Assembly: GCA_013373595.1 (NCBI GenBank)
Contig: JABXHO010000084.1
Coordinates: 1 to 63,534, forward strand
DNA length: 63,534 nt
Reading direction: 5' to 3'
Origin: Flavobacteriales bacterium
GTDB lineage: Bacteria > Bacteroidota > Bacteroidia > Flavobacteriales_D > Crocinitomicaceae
The first letter of the stretch is position 1, and the number at the start of each line of letters is the position of its first letter. This document shows positions 25,536 through 33,699 of the stretch, in pieces. The notes under the pieces were generated by a model that worked only from the letters and a program-made list of their open reading frames with translations, had not been told where the DNA came from and did not search any database. The position numbers and the translations under genes were made by a program.

Positions 25536-25886
25536 CTACTCCGACTCCAACTCTCCCAACTCCTCATTCATCTGCTCAAGCGATTCTGAATAAATTGCTT
25601 TCATTTCTTCCTGACGAGATCCGTAGTAATCCATCGAAGCTTCGTATGCCTCACGATCTAACTGAAAAGTTGATAATAACGAATCACCTGAGTGCTCCAT
25701 TACCTTATAATAAATTGAAACTTGTCCGTACTGGTTTTGAATGTGCGACTCCAACTTCAGCATTTCTTTGAGAACCGTCACCATTTTCTCCCTTGGAATG
25801 AGATTATCTGGTGTAGGAAGACGTTCGATACTTCGCGAACAAGACACGAGTGATACTAAAAGCGCTATGAAAAAAAGTTGCTTCAT
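25536..25886 (-). CDS. DUF4296 lipoprotein
   Basis: A 116-residue lipoprotein with signal peptide and lipobox LVSC (Cys16). The mature region PDNLIPREKMVTVLKEMLKLESHI matches the DUF4296 pattern, a helical family restricted to Bacteroidota. It overlaps pyrC by ATGA and is the third gene of the operon that begins with the mannosyltransferase-like gene, an arrangement I recall from other Bacteroidota. Function unknown; envelope-located. Confidence 0.82.
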   Translation of the reverse strand: MKQLFFIALLVSLVSCSRSIERLPTPDNLIPREKMVTVLKEMLKLESHIQNQYGQVSIYYKVMEHSGDSLLSTFQLDREAYEASMDYYGSRQEEMKAIYSESLEQMNEELGELESE

Positions 25887-27217
25887 CTATTGAATAACAA
25901 TCGGCTTCCAACTGTTCCGTCAATGACCAATCCATTTCGATAAACAAGGTTTCCATTCACAAAAGTCATATCCACACTATTCGAGAAATTCACTCCTTCG
26001 AACGGTGACCAACCACATTTGTACAAAATATTCTCTTTCGATACCATGTACTGTTGTTTTGGGTCTACTACCACGATATCAGCGTAATATCCTTCACGGA
26101 GATAACCACGATCTTCCACTCGGAATAAGTCTGCTGGAGCATGCGCCATTTTCTCAACAACGCGCTCAATAGAAATCATGTTTTGTTCTACCTTCTCCAA
26201 CATCGCCATGAGTGCATGCTGAACCAGTGGACCTCCCGAAGGAGCCGTGAGGTATTTATTTTGTTTTTCTTCAATTGTATGTGGTGCATGATCCGTTGCA
26301 ATCACATCAATTTTGTTATCGAGAACAGCTTGAAAAATTGCATCGCGATCACTCGCTTTTTTTACAGCCGGGTTCCATTTGATGAATGTTCCCTTTTCGT
26401 CGTATTGTTCATCCGAAAACCACAAGTGGTGAATACACGCTTCTGCGGTGATCTTCTTTTCGGTCAATGGCGTTGTGTTATCGAATAACTCAAGTTCCTT
26501 TGCTGTACTAATGTGAAAAATGTGCAAACGGCTTCCGTGTTTTTTGGCCAACTCTACCGCTGCAGACGAACTCAAATAACACGCTTCCTCACTGCGAATA
26601 ATTGGATGCATGCGAATTGGAATGTCCTCTCCGTACTTCTCTTTTGCCGCTTCAAGGTTTGCTCGAATTGTTCCCTCATCTTCACAATGCGTAATGAGTT
26701 GATGATCCAATTGGAAAATTCCTTCCAAAGTTTCTCGTTCATCCACCAACATGTTTCCTGTTGACGATCCCATGAAAATTTTGATTCCAGCAACATCTCG
26801 CTTGCTCACCTTTTTGAGTTCCTCAAGGTTATCGTTTGTGGCTCCCATATTGAAACTGTAATTCGCAATGGAAACTTCGCTGGCGCGTTGGTACTTTTTC
26901 TCGAGTTCTTCGATCGTTGTTGCCGCTGGTTTTGTGTTCGGCTGTTCCATATAGGAAGTGATTCCTCCCGCTACAGCTGCTCTTGATTCAGATTGAATAT
27001 CGCCTTTATGCGTTAATCCAGGCTCACGAAAATGCACCTGATCATCAATACATCCAGGCATCACAAACTTCCCTTCAATATTGATTTCCTCCGCATTTGA
27101 ATCGTTTGAAATGGAAGGAGCAATCTTCTCGATTCGACCGTTCTTGATTAAAATATCAGCGACGAATTGTCGTCCCTCGTTTACAATAGTTCCTGATTTG
27201 AGGATGGTTGACTTCAT
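25883..27217 (-). CDS. pyrC: Dihydroorotase
   Basis: A 444-residue amidohydrolase that closes N-carbamoyl-aspartate to dihydroorotate in pyrimidine synthesis. Motifs: PGCIDDQVHFREPGLTHKGD (~53), SYMEQPNT (~90), HCEDEG (~182), HIFHISTAKE (~236) and the metal aspartate in VIATDHAPH (~312). The first histidine of the usual metal-binding HxH is glutamine here (QVH), a form I believe is usual in Bacteroidota PyrC. It overlaps both neighbours by four bases (ATGA), indicating tight coupling with the mannosyltransferase-like gene upstream and DUF4296 downstream. Confidence 0.92.
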   Translation of the reverse strand: MKSTILKSGTIVNEGRQFVADILIKNGRIEKIAPSISNDSNAEEINIEGKFVMPGCIDDQVHFREPGLTHKGDIQSESRAAVAGGITSYMEQPNTKPAATTIEELEKKYQRASEVSIANYSFNMGATNDNLEELKKVSKRDVAGIKIFMGSSTGNMLVDERETLEGIFQLDHQLITHCEDEGTIRANLEAAKEKYGEDIPIRMHPIIRSEEACYLSSSAAVELAKKHGSRLHIFHISTAKELELFDNTTPLTEKKITAEACIHHLWFSDEQYDEKGTFIKWNPAVKKASDRDAIFQAVLDNKIDVIATDHAPHTIEEKQNKYLTAPSGGPLVQHALMAMLEKVEQNMISIERVVEKMAHAPADLFRVEDRGYLREGYYADIVVVDPKQQYMVSKENILYKCGWSPFEGVNFSNSVDMTFVNGNLVYRNGLVIDGTVGSRLLFNR

Positions 27218-27927
27218 AATTTCATTCTACGCATTTTCCAAACTCCGAAAAACGCTTCTTTAAAAATTCCTGTACTCATTTTTGACTCTCCATACACGCG
27301 ATCGATAAAGGTGATGGGAACTTCAGTGATTTTAAAACCGTGTTTTTTGGCAGCATATTTCATGCAAATTTGAAATGCGTAGCCTTTGAACGTCACTCCG
27401 TCCAGATTGATTTTTTGAAGCACCTCACTTCGGTAGCACTTGAATCCTGCCGTTGTGTCCTTGATGCTAATCCAAAGAATCATACGTACATATACGCTCG
27501 CAAAATACGACATCAAAATACGCTTCAACGGCCAGTTTTTCACTTTCCCTCCTTTCACATAGCGCGAACCAATACTAAGATCAGCTCCATCTTTGTGACA
27601 TGCGTTATAGAGTCGAATTAAATCATCTGGATCGTGAGAGAAGTCGCAATCCATTTCGAAAACGTAATCGTAATCGTTTTTCAATGCCCAACGAAAACCA
27701 TGAATGTACGCTGTACCCAATCCCAATTTTCCTTCACGTTCTTCGAGGTGAATTCGACCGGGAAACTTCTCCATCATTCGCTTGATTATAGAAGCTGTTT
27801 GGTCTGGTGAGTTGTCATCCACATAGAGAATATGAAAATCCTTTTTCAAGGACATAACCTTTTCAGTCATGCGTTCAACATTCTCTTCTTCGTTGTAAGT
27901 GGGTATAATTACTATTGCGTCTGACAC
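27214..27927 (-). CDS. Polyprenol monophosphomannose synthase-like GT2
   Basis: A 237-residue soluble GT-A enzyme. It starts at GTG (27927): VIIPTYNEEENVERM (~6), ILYVDDNSPDQTASII (~34), EREGKLGLGTAYIHGF (~63) and the DXD motif in FEMDCDFSHDPDDL. The IKDTTAGFKCYR and FQICMKYAAKKHGF blocks match dolichol-phosphate mannosyltransferase (DPM1)-type enzymes. It would charge undecaprenyl phosphate with a sugar from GDP- or UDP-sugar for envelope glycan assembly; the sugar is not certain. First gene of the operon with pyrC and DUF4296. Confidence 0.87.
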   Translation of the reverse strand: MSDAIVIIPTYNEEENVERMTEKVMSLKKDFHILYVDDNSPDQTASIIKRMMEKFPGRIHLEEREGKLGLGTAYIHGFRWALKNDYDYVFEMDCDFSHDPDDLIRLYNACHKDGADLSIGSRYVKGGKVKNWPLKRILMSYFASVYVRMILWISIKDTTAGFKCYRSEVLQKINLDGVTFKGYAFQICMKYAAKKHGFKITEVPITFIDRVYGESKMSTGIFKEAFFGVWKMRRMKL

Positions 27928-28037
27928 TTCTATCTATTAAAGTGTCGCTAAAATAAGTATTAATCACATATCACCCTATTCAACCCTCCAATTCTTCGCT
28001 TTGTTCTATCTTTACATTAACAATTTTTGGAAATTCA

Positions 28038-29420
28038 ATGATCCGCGCTCTAGTTTGCATTTTTCTCTTTTCAGCTCTTCCGATTTTCGGTCAAGACATG
28101 AGAAATATTGAATTATTGGATCAATGGGAAGATGATACACTGGTTGTTTTTACGCACGGAATGCGCTACAACGAATGTTGGGGATTTACACACAATGGGA
28201 ATGAATATGCTGTAGCTGGATCAACTGAAGGAACGCACTTCTTTCTCATTAGCGATACCGACAAACTGATACCCGTTGGATTTGTGAAAGGTAATTATGC
28301 TCATGGATCGGTTATTCATCGCGATTTCAAAACGTATCAACACTATATATATAGTGTATGCGACGAGGGATTGAGCAGCCTACAAATTATCGATATCTCA
28401 AATCTTCCCAATTCTGTTTCATTGGTAAAAGAAGATTCCGTGAACTTTGCGCGGGTACACAACATCTTTATTGATACAAGTAATGCCATTCTCTATGCAT
28501 GCACAGTCGCTGGTTCTTCAAATGGAACGCTTTTGCCTGCTGTTTCCATGCGCGTTTATTCTCTTAGTGATCCCTTAAACCCTTCACTTTTGTGGACAGG
28601 ACCAAATGATATTCCAGAAGTACACGATGCTTACGTTAGGAATAATATCGCTTATCTCAACTGTGGATTCGATGGACTTCGCGTGTACGATTTCACCAAC
28701 CCGACTTCTCCCCTATTTTTACAAAACTTAGGATTTTATCAAGAGCAAGGTTACAACCATCAGGGTTGGCTTTCTCCAGACGGAACGAAATACGTGTTTG
28801 CAGATGAGACAAATGGAAAGAAGGTGAAGTTTTGTGAAGTAGAAGACAACCTTGTCACAATTCGGGGATATTTCGGCACCAACTACGAAGAGAACAGCGT
28901 TCCGCACAACATTGTTGTGAGCAATCGTTTTGCATATGTGGCCTATTACAATGAAGGATTGCGGATTTATGACATGAATGAACTTCCTCCGAAAGAGGTT
29001 GCACACTTTGACACACACCCTGAAGAAGAAGGTCCATATACGATGAACGGAGCGTGGGGTGTTTACCCTGAACTTCCATCGGGGAGAGTGTTGGTATCAG
29101 ATCGTAAAAATGGATTATTCTTGTTTCGATTTAGGGATGATATCTTGGGGGCGACAAACGGAAATGAACTGGTTGTATTTTCGAATCCAAATGCGCAAGG
29201 AAATCCCATTCAATTTAGAATTGACAATCCTTCTGTTGATGAATTCAACTACCGAATCGTGGACATGACGGGAAAAGTAATTGAAGAGAAAACCGTTGTA
29301 AAACAAAGCTACGCTTCTTCCACTGTTTCTCTATCCGTTGGCGTTTATCACTTACAAGTGAATTATCAGGATTATTTAGATGACACGATCGAGTTGCATC
29401 AAAAGATTATGATTTACTAA
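28038..29420 (+). CDS. Choice-of-anchor-B/LVIVD-repeat surface protein with T9SS sorting domain
   Basis: A 460-residue protein with a signal peptide (MIRALVCIFLFSALPIFGQ). The body is a propeller built from repeats of the type YIYSVCDEGLSSLQIIDISN, AYLNCGFDGLRVYDFTNPTSP and FAYVAYYNEGLRIYDMNE, typical of choice-of-anchor-B family proteins. The last ~80 residues (VVFSNPNAQGNPIQFRI...YRIVDMTGKVI...GVYHLQVNYQ) are a type A T9SS sorting domain. Secreted or surface-attached; binding partner unknown. The end of the gene overlaps the convergent recX by 14 bases. Confidence 0.87.
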   Translation: MIRALVCIFLFSALPIFGQDMRNIELLDQWEDDTLVVFTHGMRYNECWGFTHNGNEYAVAGSTEGTHFFLISDTDKLIPVGFVKGNYAHGSVIHRDFKTYQHYIYSVCDEGLSSLQIIDISNLPNSVSLVKEDSVNFARVHNIFIDTSNAILYACTVAGSSNGTLLPAVSMRVYSLSDPLNPSLLWTGPNDIPEVHDAYVRNNIAYLNCGFDGLRVYDFTNPTSPLFLQNLGFYQEQGYNHQGWLSPDGTKYVFADETNGKKVKFCEVEDNLVTIRGYFGTNYEENSVPHNIVVSNRFAYVAYYNEGLRIYDMNELPPKEVAHFDTHPEEEGPYTMNGAWGVYPELPSGRVLVSDRKNGLFLFRFRDDILGATNGNELVVFSNPNAQGNPIQFRIDNPSVDEFNYRIVDMTGKVIEEKTVVKQSYASSTVSLSVGVYHLQVNYQDYLDDTIELHQKIMIY

Positions 29421-29886
29421 CTTCTTCCACCGCATCTTTAATCAAATCTGTCTCGTATCCTTTGGATGATAAGAAGCGATACACCTTCGCTTTTCGTTTG
29501 TAGGGATCTTTCTCCTTTGCAGACATCTCCCATTTTCGTTCTGCGAGGTGAAGTAAGTTTTGCCAGTATTCGTCTAAATCAATTTCCTTAAACGCCTTAT
29601 CAATGGAGTAGTTTGAGATCATCTTTCGCTTCAGCTCTGTACGAATTTTAATGCGGCCCCATCGTTTGATACGTACCTTTCCAGAGGTAAAAGCTTCTGC
29701 GAAGCGTTCTTCACTTAAAAAATTAGAGGAGATAAGTTCTGCCAGTAAACGATCCTGGTCTTCTCGGTCAATCGACCACTGGTTCATTTTTTTGATGAGC
29801 TCAAATGAACACCGCTCCTGGTAAGCACAAAGCGCTTCTAATCGCGCTTTGGCTTCCAGTAGTGAGTATTTACGCTCCGACTTCAT
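29407..29886 (-). CDS. recX: Regulatory protein RecX
   Basis: A 159-residue helical protein that modulates RecA filaments. RecX signatures: LEALCAYQERCSFELIKKM (~16), LISSNFLSEERFAEAFTSGKVRIKRWGRIKIRTELKRKMIS (~50-90) and a C-terminal repeat KVYRFLSSKGYETDLIKDAVEEV. Length is in the family range. It follows rng with a one-base gap and so is probably co-transcribed with it. RecA is not in the window. Confidence 0.88.
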   Translation of the reverse strand: MKSERKYSLLEAKARLEALCAYQERCSFELIKKMNQWSIDREDQDRLLAELISSNFLSEERFAEAFTSGKVRIKRWGRIKIRTELKRKMISNYSIDKAFKEIDLDEYWQNLLHLAERKWEMSAKEKDPYKRKAKVYRFLSSKGYETDLIKDAVEEVSKS

Positions 29887-29887
29887 G

Positions 29888-31435
29888 TCAGAGTGTAATT
29901 TCTTCTTTCTTCTTATTGATGAATGCGTATTGCAACAAATGGTTCGCAGAGTTTCCTTGAACAGGAATCCACTTTTTGTATTTGAAGAACCACTTCATCT
30001 GCTTGGAAATAAGTCCTTTCTTGAAGTACGCTTCCAAATACGGATGAACATGCAGCGAGAATCCACTTTCCTTTTTCGTTTCGAGGAGATATACCAAATT
30101 ATTTTCGATCTCTTCAGCAAACAAAATAGATGCTTGTACTTCTCCCGTTCCATTACACGTTGGACACTTTTCCGAAGTCGTGATATCCGTTTCCGGACGT
30201 ACACGTTGGCGCGTAATTTCAACTACTCCGAACTTCGATGGAGGAATGATATTGTGCTTCGCACGGTCATTGCTCATGGCTGCTTTTAGCGTGTTGAACA
30301 ATTCCTTGTTGTTGGCACGATCATGCATATCAATGAAATCAATACACACAATTCCTCCCATGTCGCGTAATTGCAATACACGCGCAATTTCTTTGGCCGC
30401 CTCCATGTTCGTTGAAAGCGCATTGCTTTCTTGTCCATCAGCTCCTTTTCTGTTACCACTGTTCACGTCAATAACGTGCATGGCTTCGGTATGCTCAATA
30501 ATGAGATATCCTCCACTTGGCAACGGAACTTTCTTTCCGAACAACGCTTTAATTTGACGGTTGATTCCAAATCGTTCAAAAATTGGAATTTTGCCATCAT
30601 AGTGCTTCACCATTTTCTCGCGACCAGGAGCAATTCCAGAAACATATTCTTTGATGCTCGCAGCCAACGTTGGGTCATTCACATGAATGTTCGTAAAATC
30701 GGCATTTAATAAATCTCGAAGGATGGTAGACGTTTTGTCCATTTCTCCCAAGACACGTGATGGTGGTTTTGCGTCTTGCAAGTTTCCGTGCAAGAGTTTC
30801 CATTTCTCGATCAAGTTTCTAAGGTCTTGATCGACCAATTCGATTTTCTTTCCCTTTGCTACTGTTCTGATGATTACCCCGAAGTTCTTCGGTTTAATTC
30901 CCATTACAACTTCCTTCAAACGTTTCCGTTCTTCGGAATCTTTAATTTTCTGAGAAATCGAAACTTTATTTGAAAAAGGAACCAACACGAGGTATCTACC
31001 CGCCAGCGTAATTTCGGCACAGAGTCTCGGTCCTTTAGAGGAGATTGGTTCTTTCGCCACTTGAACCAAAATAGGCGCCGAAGAAGAGACGACATCTTTA
31101 ATTTTACCGTCTTTGGGAATATCCTTCTCCGATTTGAAATATAGCAAATCAGCTACATTCTGCTTGTTCCGCAATGTATCGCGGCTAAACTTATTAAGTG
31201 AATTGAACTGTGGGCCCAGATCAAGGTAATGCAAAAAGGCATCCTTTTCATATCCCACATCTACAAAAGCGGCATTCAAACTAGGAACTACCTTACGGAC
31301 ACGCCCAAGATAAATATCTCCCACGGCGAATTCCGCATTGCCTTGTTCTTCATGCAACTCAATAAGCTTACCGTCATCGAGCAGAGCAAGCCAGATGCCA
31401 TTTCGTCTGGCATCGACTATTAATTCTAAACTCAC
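29888..31435 (-). CDS. rng: Ribonuclease G (Rne/Rng family)
   Basis: A 515-residue endoribonuclease for rRNA 5' processing and mRNA decay. It starts at GTG (31435; MSLELIVDARRNG). An S1 RNA-binding domain covers ~36-130 (VGDIYLGRVRKVVPSLNAAFVDVG). The catalytic core contains metal aspartates in MHVIDVNSGNRKG and GGIVCIDFIDM. The zinc-link CPTCNGTG (~427) holds dimers together. Length and lack of a long C-terminal scaffold fit RNase G rather than RNase E. Downstream recX is adjacent; upstream lies the 30-aa COX24-like gene with its own terminator. Confidence 0.93.
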   Translation of the reverse strand: MSLELIVDARRNGIWLALLDDGKLIELHEEQGNAEFAVGDIYLGRVRKVVPSLNAAFVDVGYEKDAFLHYLDLGPQFNSLNKFSRDTLRNKQNVADLLYFKSEKDIPKDGKIKDVVSSSAPILVQVAKEPISSKGPRLCAEITLAGRYLVLVPFSNKVSISQKIKDSEERKRLKEVVMGIKPKNFGVIIRTVAKGKKIELVDQDLRNLIEKWKLLHGNLQDAKPPSRVLGEMDKTSTILRDLLNADFTNIHVNDPTLAASIKEYVSGIAPGREKMVKHYDGKIPIFERFGINRQIKALFGKKVPLPSGGYLIIEHTEAMHVIDVNSGNRKGADGQESNALSTNMEAAKEIARVLQLRDMGGIVCIDFIDMHDRANNKELFNTLKAAMSNDRAKHNIIPPSKFGVVEITRQRVRPETDITTSEKCPTCNGTGEVQASILFAEEIENNLVYLLETKKESGFSLHVHPYLEAYFKKGLISKQMKWFFKYKKWIPVQGNSANHLLQYAFINKKKEEITL

Positions 31436-31463
31436 GAAAGCTTAATTTTAATGAATAAAAAAG

Positions 31464-31496
31464 AAAACTTAGTAGTTATTCCAACCACTAAGTTTT
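31464..31496 (-). terminator. Terminator after the 30-aa COX24-like gene
   Basis: AAAACTTAGT and ACTAAGTTTT pair around a 13-base loop. On the minus strand a TTTTCTTTTTTATT tract follows. It lies 22 bases past the stop codon and upstream of rng. Confidence 0.75.
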
Positions 31497-31517
31497 CAAA
31501 GTAAGTTTCGAAAAAGA

Positions 31518-31610
31518 TTATTTCTTTTTCTTGTGACGGTTTTTTCTTAGTCTTTTCTTACGCTTGTGCGTCGACATCTTATGTCTTTTTCTTTTTTTAC
31601 CACTTGGCAT
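31518..31610 (-). CDS. 30-residue basic AURKAIP1/COX24-domain (mS38/bS22-like) protein
   Basis: A tiny gene of 31 codons: begins MPSGKKRKRHKMSTHKRK and continues KRLRKNRHKKKK. The KKRKRHKMSTHKRKKRLRKNRHK pattern is the core of the COX24/AURKAIP1 domain, known from mitochondrial ribosomal protein mS38 and short bacterial homologues found in Bacteroidota. It would be expected to bind the small ribosomal subunit rRNA; this role is inference from the family. It has its own terminator and lies between HU and rng. Easily missed by gene callers because of its size. Confidence 0.85.
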   Translation of the reverse strand: MPSGKKRKRHKMSTHKRKKRLRKNRHKKKK

Positions 31611-31663
31611 AACCTATATTTTTTTCTATTAAACTTCTTGGTTGCAGTGCTCTTCACTAAGGT

Positions 31664-31696
31664 GAAAAAAAACACTCCTGCTTTTAGACAGGAGTG
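31664..31696 (-). terminator. Rho-independent terminator of the HU gene
   Basis: CACTCCTG / CAGGAGTG stem with an eight-base loop, followed on the minus strand by a run of eight or more T. Lies 51 bases past the HU stop codon. Confidence 0.85.
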
Positions 31697-31747
31697 CAAA
31701 GATAATAATTTCGTTTAAATTTTACGAATCCAATCGAAATTAAAGTG

Positions 31748-32038
31748 TTATTTTACTTTCACCTTCGACTTTACGTCCTCTACGAATGTTTTCGCCGGCT
31801 TAAATGCTGGCACATTGTGAGCTGGAATGATGATCGCAGTGTTCTTTGAGATATTTCTACCAGTTTTCTCCGCTCTCTCTTTCACGATGAAACTTCCGAA
31901 CCCACGCAAGTAAACGTTTTGCCCTGATGCCAATGATCCTTTGATCGATTGCATGAATGCTTCAACAGCTTTCAACGCCTCAACTCTCTCTAATCCTGTT
32001 TCTTCTACAATGTCTGCTACAATATCTGCTTTTGTCAT
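31748..32038 (-). CDS. HU family DNA-binding protein
   Basis: A 96-residue nucleoid protein. Two N-terminal helices (TKADIVADIVEETGLERVEALKAVEAFM) are followed by the beta-arm region VYLRGFGSFIVKERAEKTGRNISK and the DNA-contacting NTAIIIPAHNVPAFKPAKTF. The usual proline at the arm tip is replaced by an I/P-rich stretch (IIIPAHNVP), still consistent with HU/IHF. It bends and compacts DNA. Divergent from mutY, an arrangement common in Bacteroidota. Monocistronic with a strong terminator. Confidence 0.93.
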   Translation of the reverse strand: MTKADIVADIVEETGLERVEALKAVEAFMQSIKGSLASGQNVYLRGFGSFIVKERAEKTGRNISKNTAIIIPAHNVPAFKPAKTFVEDVKSKVKVK

Positions 32039-32076
32039 AACTATTAAATATTTGTTCTTTCCTTGCTTAAAGCGCT

Positions 32077-32084
32077 CAAAAATA
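32077..32084 (-). promoter_or_regulatory. -7 element of the HU promoter
   Basis: On the minus strand it reads TATTTTTG, matching TAnnTTTG, 38 bases upstream of the HU ATG. Confidence 0.45.
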
Positions 32085-32107
32085 AGTTTCTAATTTGTTT
32101 TATTCTG

Positions 32108-32115
32108 TAGTTTTG
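32108..32115 (+). promoter_or_regulatory. -7 element of the mutY promoter
   Basis: TAGTTTTG, a perfect TAnnTTTG match, 27 bases upstream of the mutY ATG. Confidence 0.45.
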
Positions 32116-32142
32116 CCCAACATTTTTTCGATTTTTCCATAA

Positions 32143-33144
32143 ATGACAGATTTTCATCTACTAATAGCCGATTGGTATAGACTAAATTTTAGAGAGTTAC
32201 CATGGCGAAATACCAAAAATCCATATTTCATCTGGCTATCCGAAATAATCATGCAGCAAACGCGCATCGAACAAGGAACGGCGTATTACCTTAAATTCAT
32301 TCATGCATACCCGACCGTTTTTGACCTCGCCAAAGCAACCGAAGAAGATGTTTTAAATAATTGGCAAGGACTGGGATATTATTCGCGTGCTCGGAACCTG
32401 CACTACTCTGCTAACTATATAGTAGATGAATTAAATGGTGAATTTCCTTCCACCTACGACGAAATTCTAAAACTAAAAGGTGTCGGCTCGTACACGGCTG
32501 CAGCCATTGCTTCCTTCGCATTTAATGAGCGAAAAGCCGTAGTCGACGGAAACGTATACCGTTTTCTGAGTCGTTTGTTTGACATCTCCACACCGATTGA
32601 TTCAACACAAGGAAAGAAAGAGTTTCAGTTGATAGCCGATGAACTAATTGAACGTGCGGTTCCTGAAATTCACAATCAAGCGATGATGGAAATTGGGTCG
32701 GTTATTTGCGCACCGAACCCAAAATGTGAAGAGTGCCCCGTCAATATTCACTGCTTGGCTCGCAAAAATGATACAATCGATCAACGTCCGGTCAAAACAA
32801 AAAAAACAAAAGTGCGCGATCGATACTTCCACTACCTTATATATAGCTTCGACGGAAAAACCATCATTACGAAACGTACGAAAAAGGATATCTGGCAAAA
32901 TATGTATCAATTCCCACTCATCGAGACTTCGAGTAATGAGATTCCTGCACACATTGAGAATCGGGTTCAATTTTCATCCGAACCTCAAAAACACATTTTG
33001 AGTCACCAACGGATTTATGCACGATTCCATCATATAGAAGGAGAGCCAAAAACAGCCGAAAAGGATTTTATATCGATTCAAGAAAGTGACATTCAAGATT
33101 ACCCTTTGCCGCGAATCATCGATCGATATCTTGAAAATTTATAA
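32143..33144 (+). CDS. mutY: A/G-specific adenine DNA glycosylase
   Basis: A 333-residue base-excision repair enzyme that removes A opposite 8-oxoG. E34 in SEIIMQQTRIEQG, the helix-hairpin-helix LKGVGSYTAAAIASF (~111) and the catalytic D135 (VVDGNVYRF) are all present. The iron-sulfur cluster cysteines are C189, C195, C198 and C204; spacing is x5-x2-x5 instead of the common x6-x2-x5. The C-terminal ~120 residues are the Nudix-like 8-oxoG recognition domain. Divergent from HU. Followed after 99 bases by ssb, with its own -7 element. Confidence 0.93.
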   Translation: MTDFHLLIADWYRLNFRELPWRNTKNPYFIWLSEIIMQQTRIEQGTAYYLKFIHAYPTVFDLAKATEEDVLNNWQGLGYYSRARNLHYSANYIVDELNGEFPSTYDEILKLKGVGSYTAAAIASFAFNERKAVVDGNVYRFLSRLFDISTPIDSTQGKKEFQLIADELIERAVPEIHNQAMMEIGSVICAPNPKCEECPVNIHCLARKNDTIDQRPVKTKKTKVRDRYFHYLIYSFDGKTIITKRTKKDIWQNMYQFPLIETSSNEIPAHIENRVQFSSEPQKHILSHQRIYARFHHIEGEPKTAEKDFISIQESDIQDYPLPRIIDRYLENL

Positions 33145-33220
33145 ATCCATCATCATTTTTTACTACATTTAATAAACTGAGAAAAGAAATGAAAACACAT
33201 TCATTGTACTCTCAGGTTCG

Positions 33221-33228
33221 TATATTTG
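33221..33228 (+). promoter_or_regulatory. -7 element of the ssb promoter
   Basis: TATATTTG, a perfect TAnnTTTG match, 15 bases upstream of the ssb ATG. A TTG lies 14 bases upstream, closer than the usual 17-23. Confidence 0.5.
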
Positions 33229-33243
33229 CTTTAATAAATAACT

Positions 33244-33690
33244 ATGGCAGGAAGCGTAAATAAAGTCATCTTAATCGGTAACCTTGGGAAAGACCCAGAA
33301 GTTCGACACCTTGAAAATGGCGCCGTTGTTGCAAATTTTCCAATTGCAACATCAGAGACATACACGGATCGAAACACAGGCGAGCGTAGAGAAAACACTG
33401 ACTGGCACGACATCGTTTTATGGCGAGGTTTGGCTGAAGTAGCAGAGAAATATCTCCGAAAAGGTCAGAAAGTGTACATTGAAGGGAAGCTCAAAAAGCG
33501 TTCTTGGCAAGATAAAGAAGGAAATACGCGCTACACAACAGAGGTTGTTGCCGATGAAATGACAATGCTTTCCAGAGCTGACAATCAGCAACAAGCATCG
33601 AGTGCTCCGTATAATTCGGGAGGCACTCCGCCGCAACCTAGCAAAGTAGATGACATCATCAATAATGACTCGGACGATCTTCCGTTTTAA
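33244..33690 (+). CDS. ssb: Single-stranded DNA-binding protein
   Basis: A 148-residue SSB. The OB-fold is complete: [73 protein letters not shown] and [15 protein letters not shown] glycine/proline/glutamine linker (~115-138) precedes the acidic tip DDLPF that binds repair and replication partners. It begins the ssb-gldE-gldD-folK run. The -7 element gives a short leader. Confidence 0.95.
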   Translation: MAGSVNKVILIGNLGKDPEVRHLENGAVVANFPIATSETYTDRNTGERRENTDWHDIVLWRGLAEVAEKYLRKGQKVYIEGKLKKRSWQDKEGNTRYTTEVVADEMTMLSRADNQQQASSAPYNSGGTPPQPSKVDDIINNDSDDLPF

Positions 33691-33699
33691 TTTGTATTC

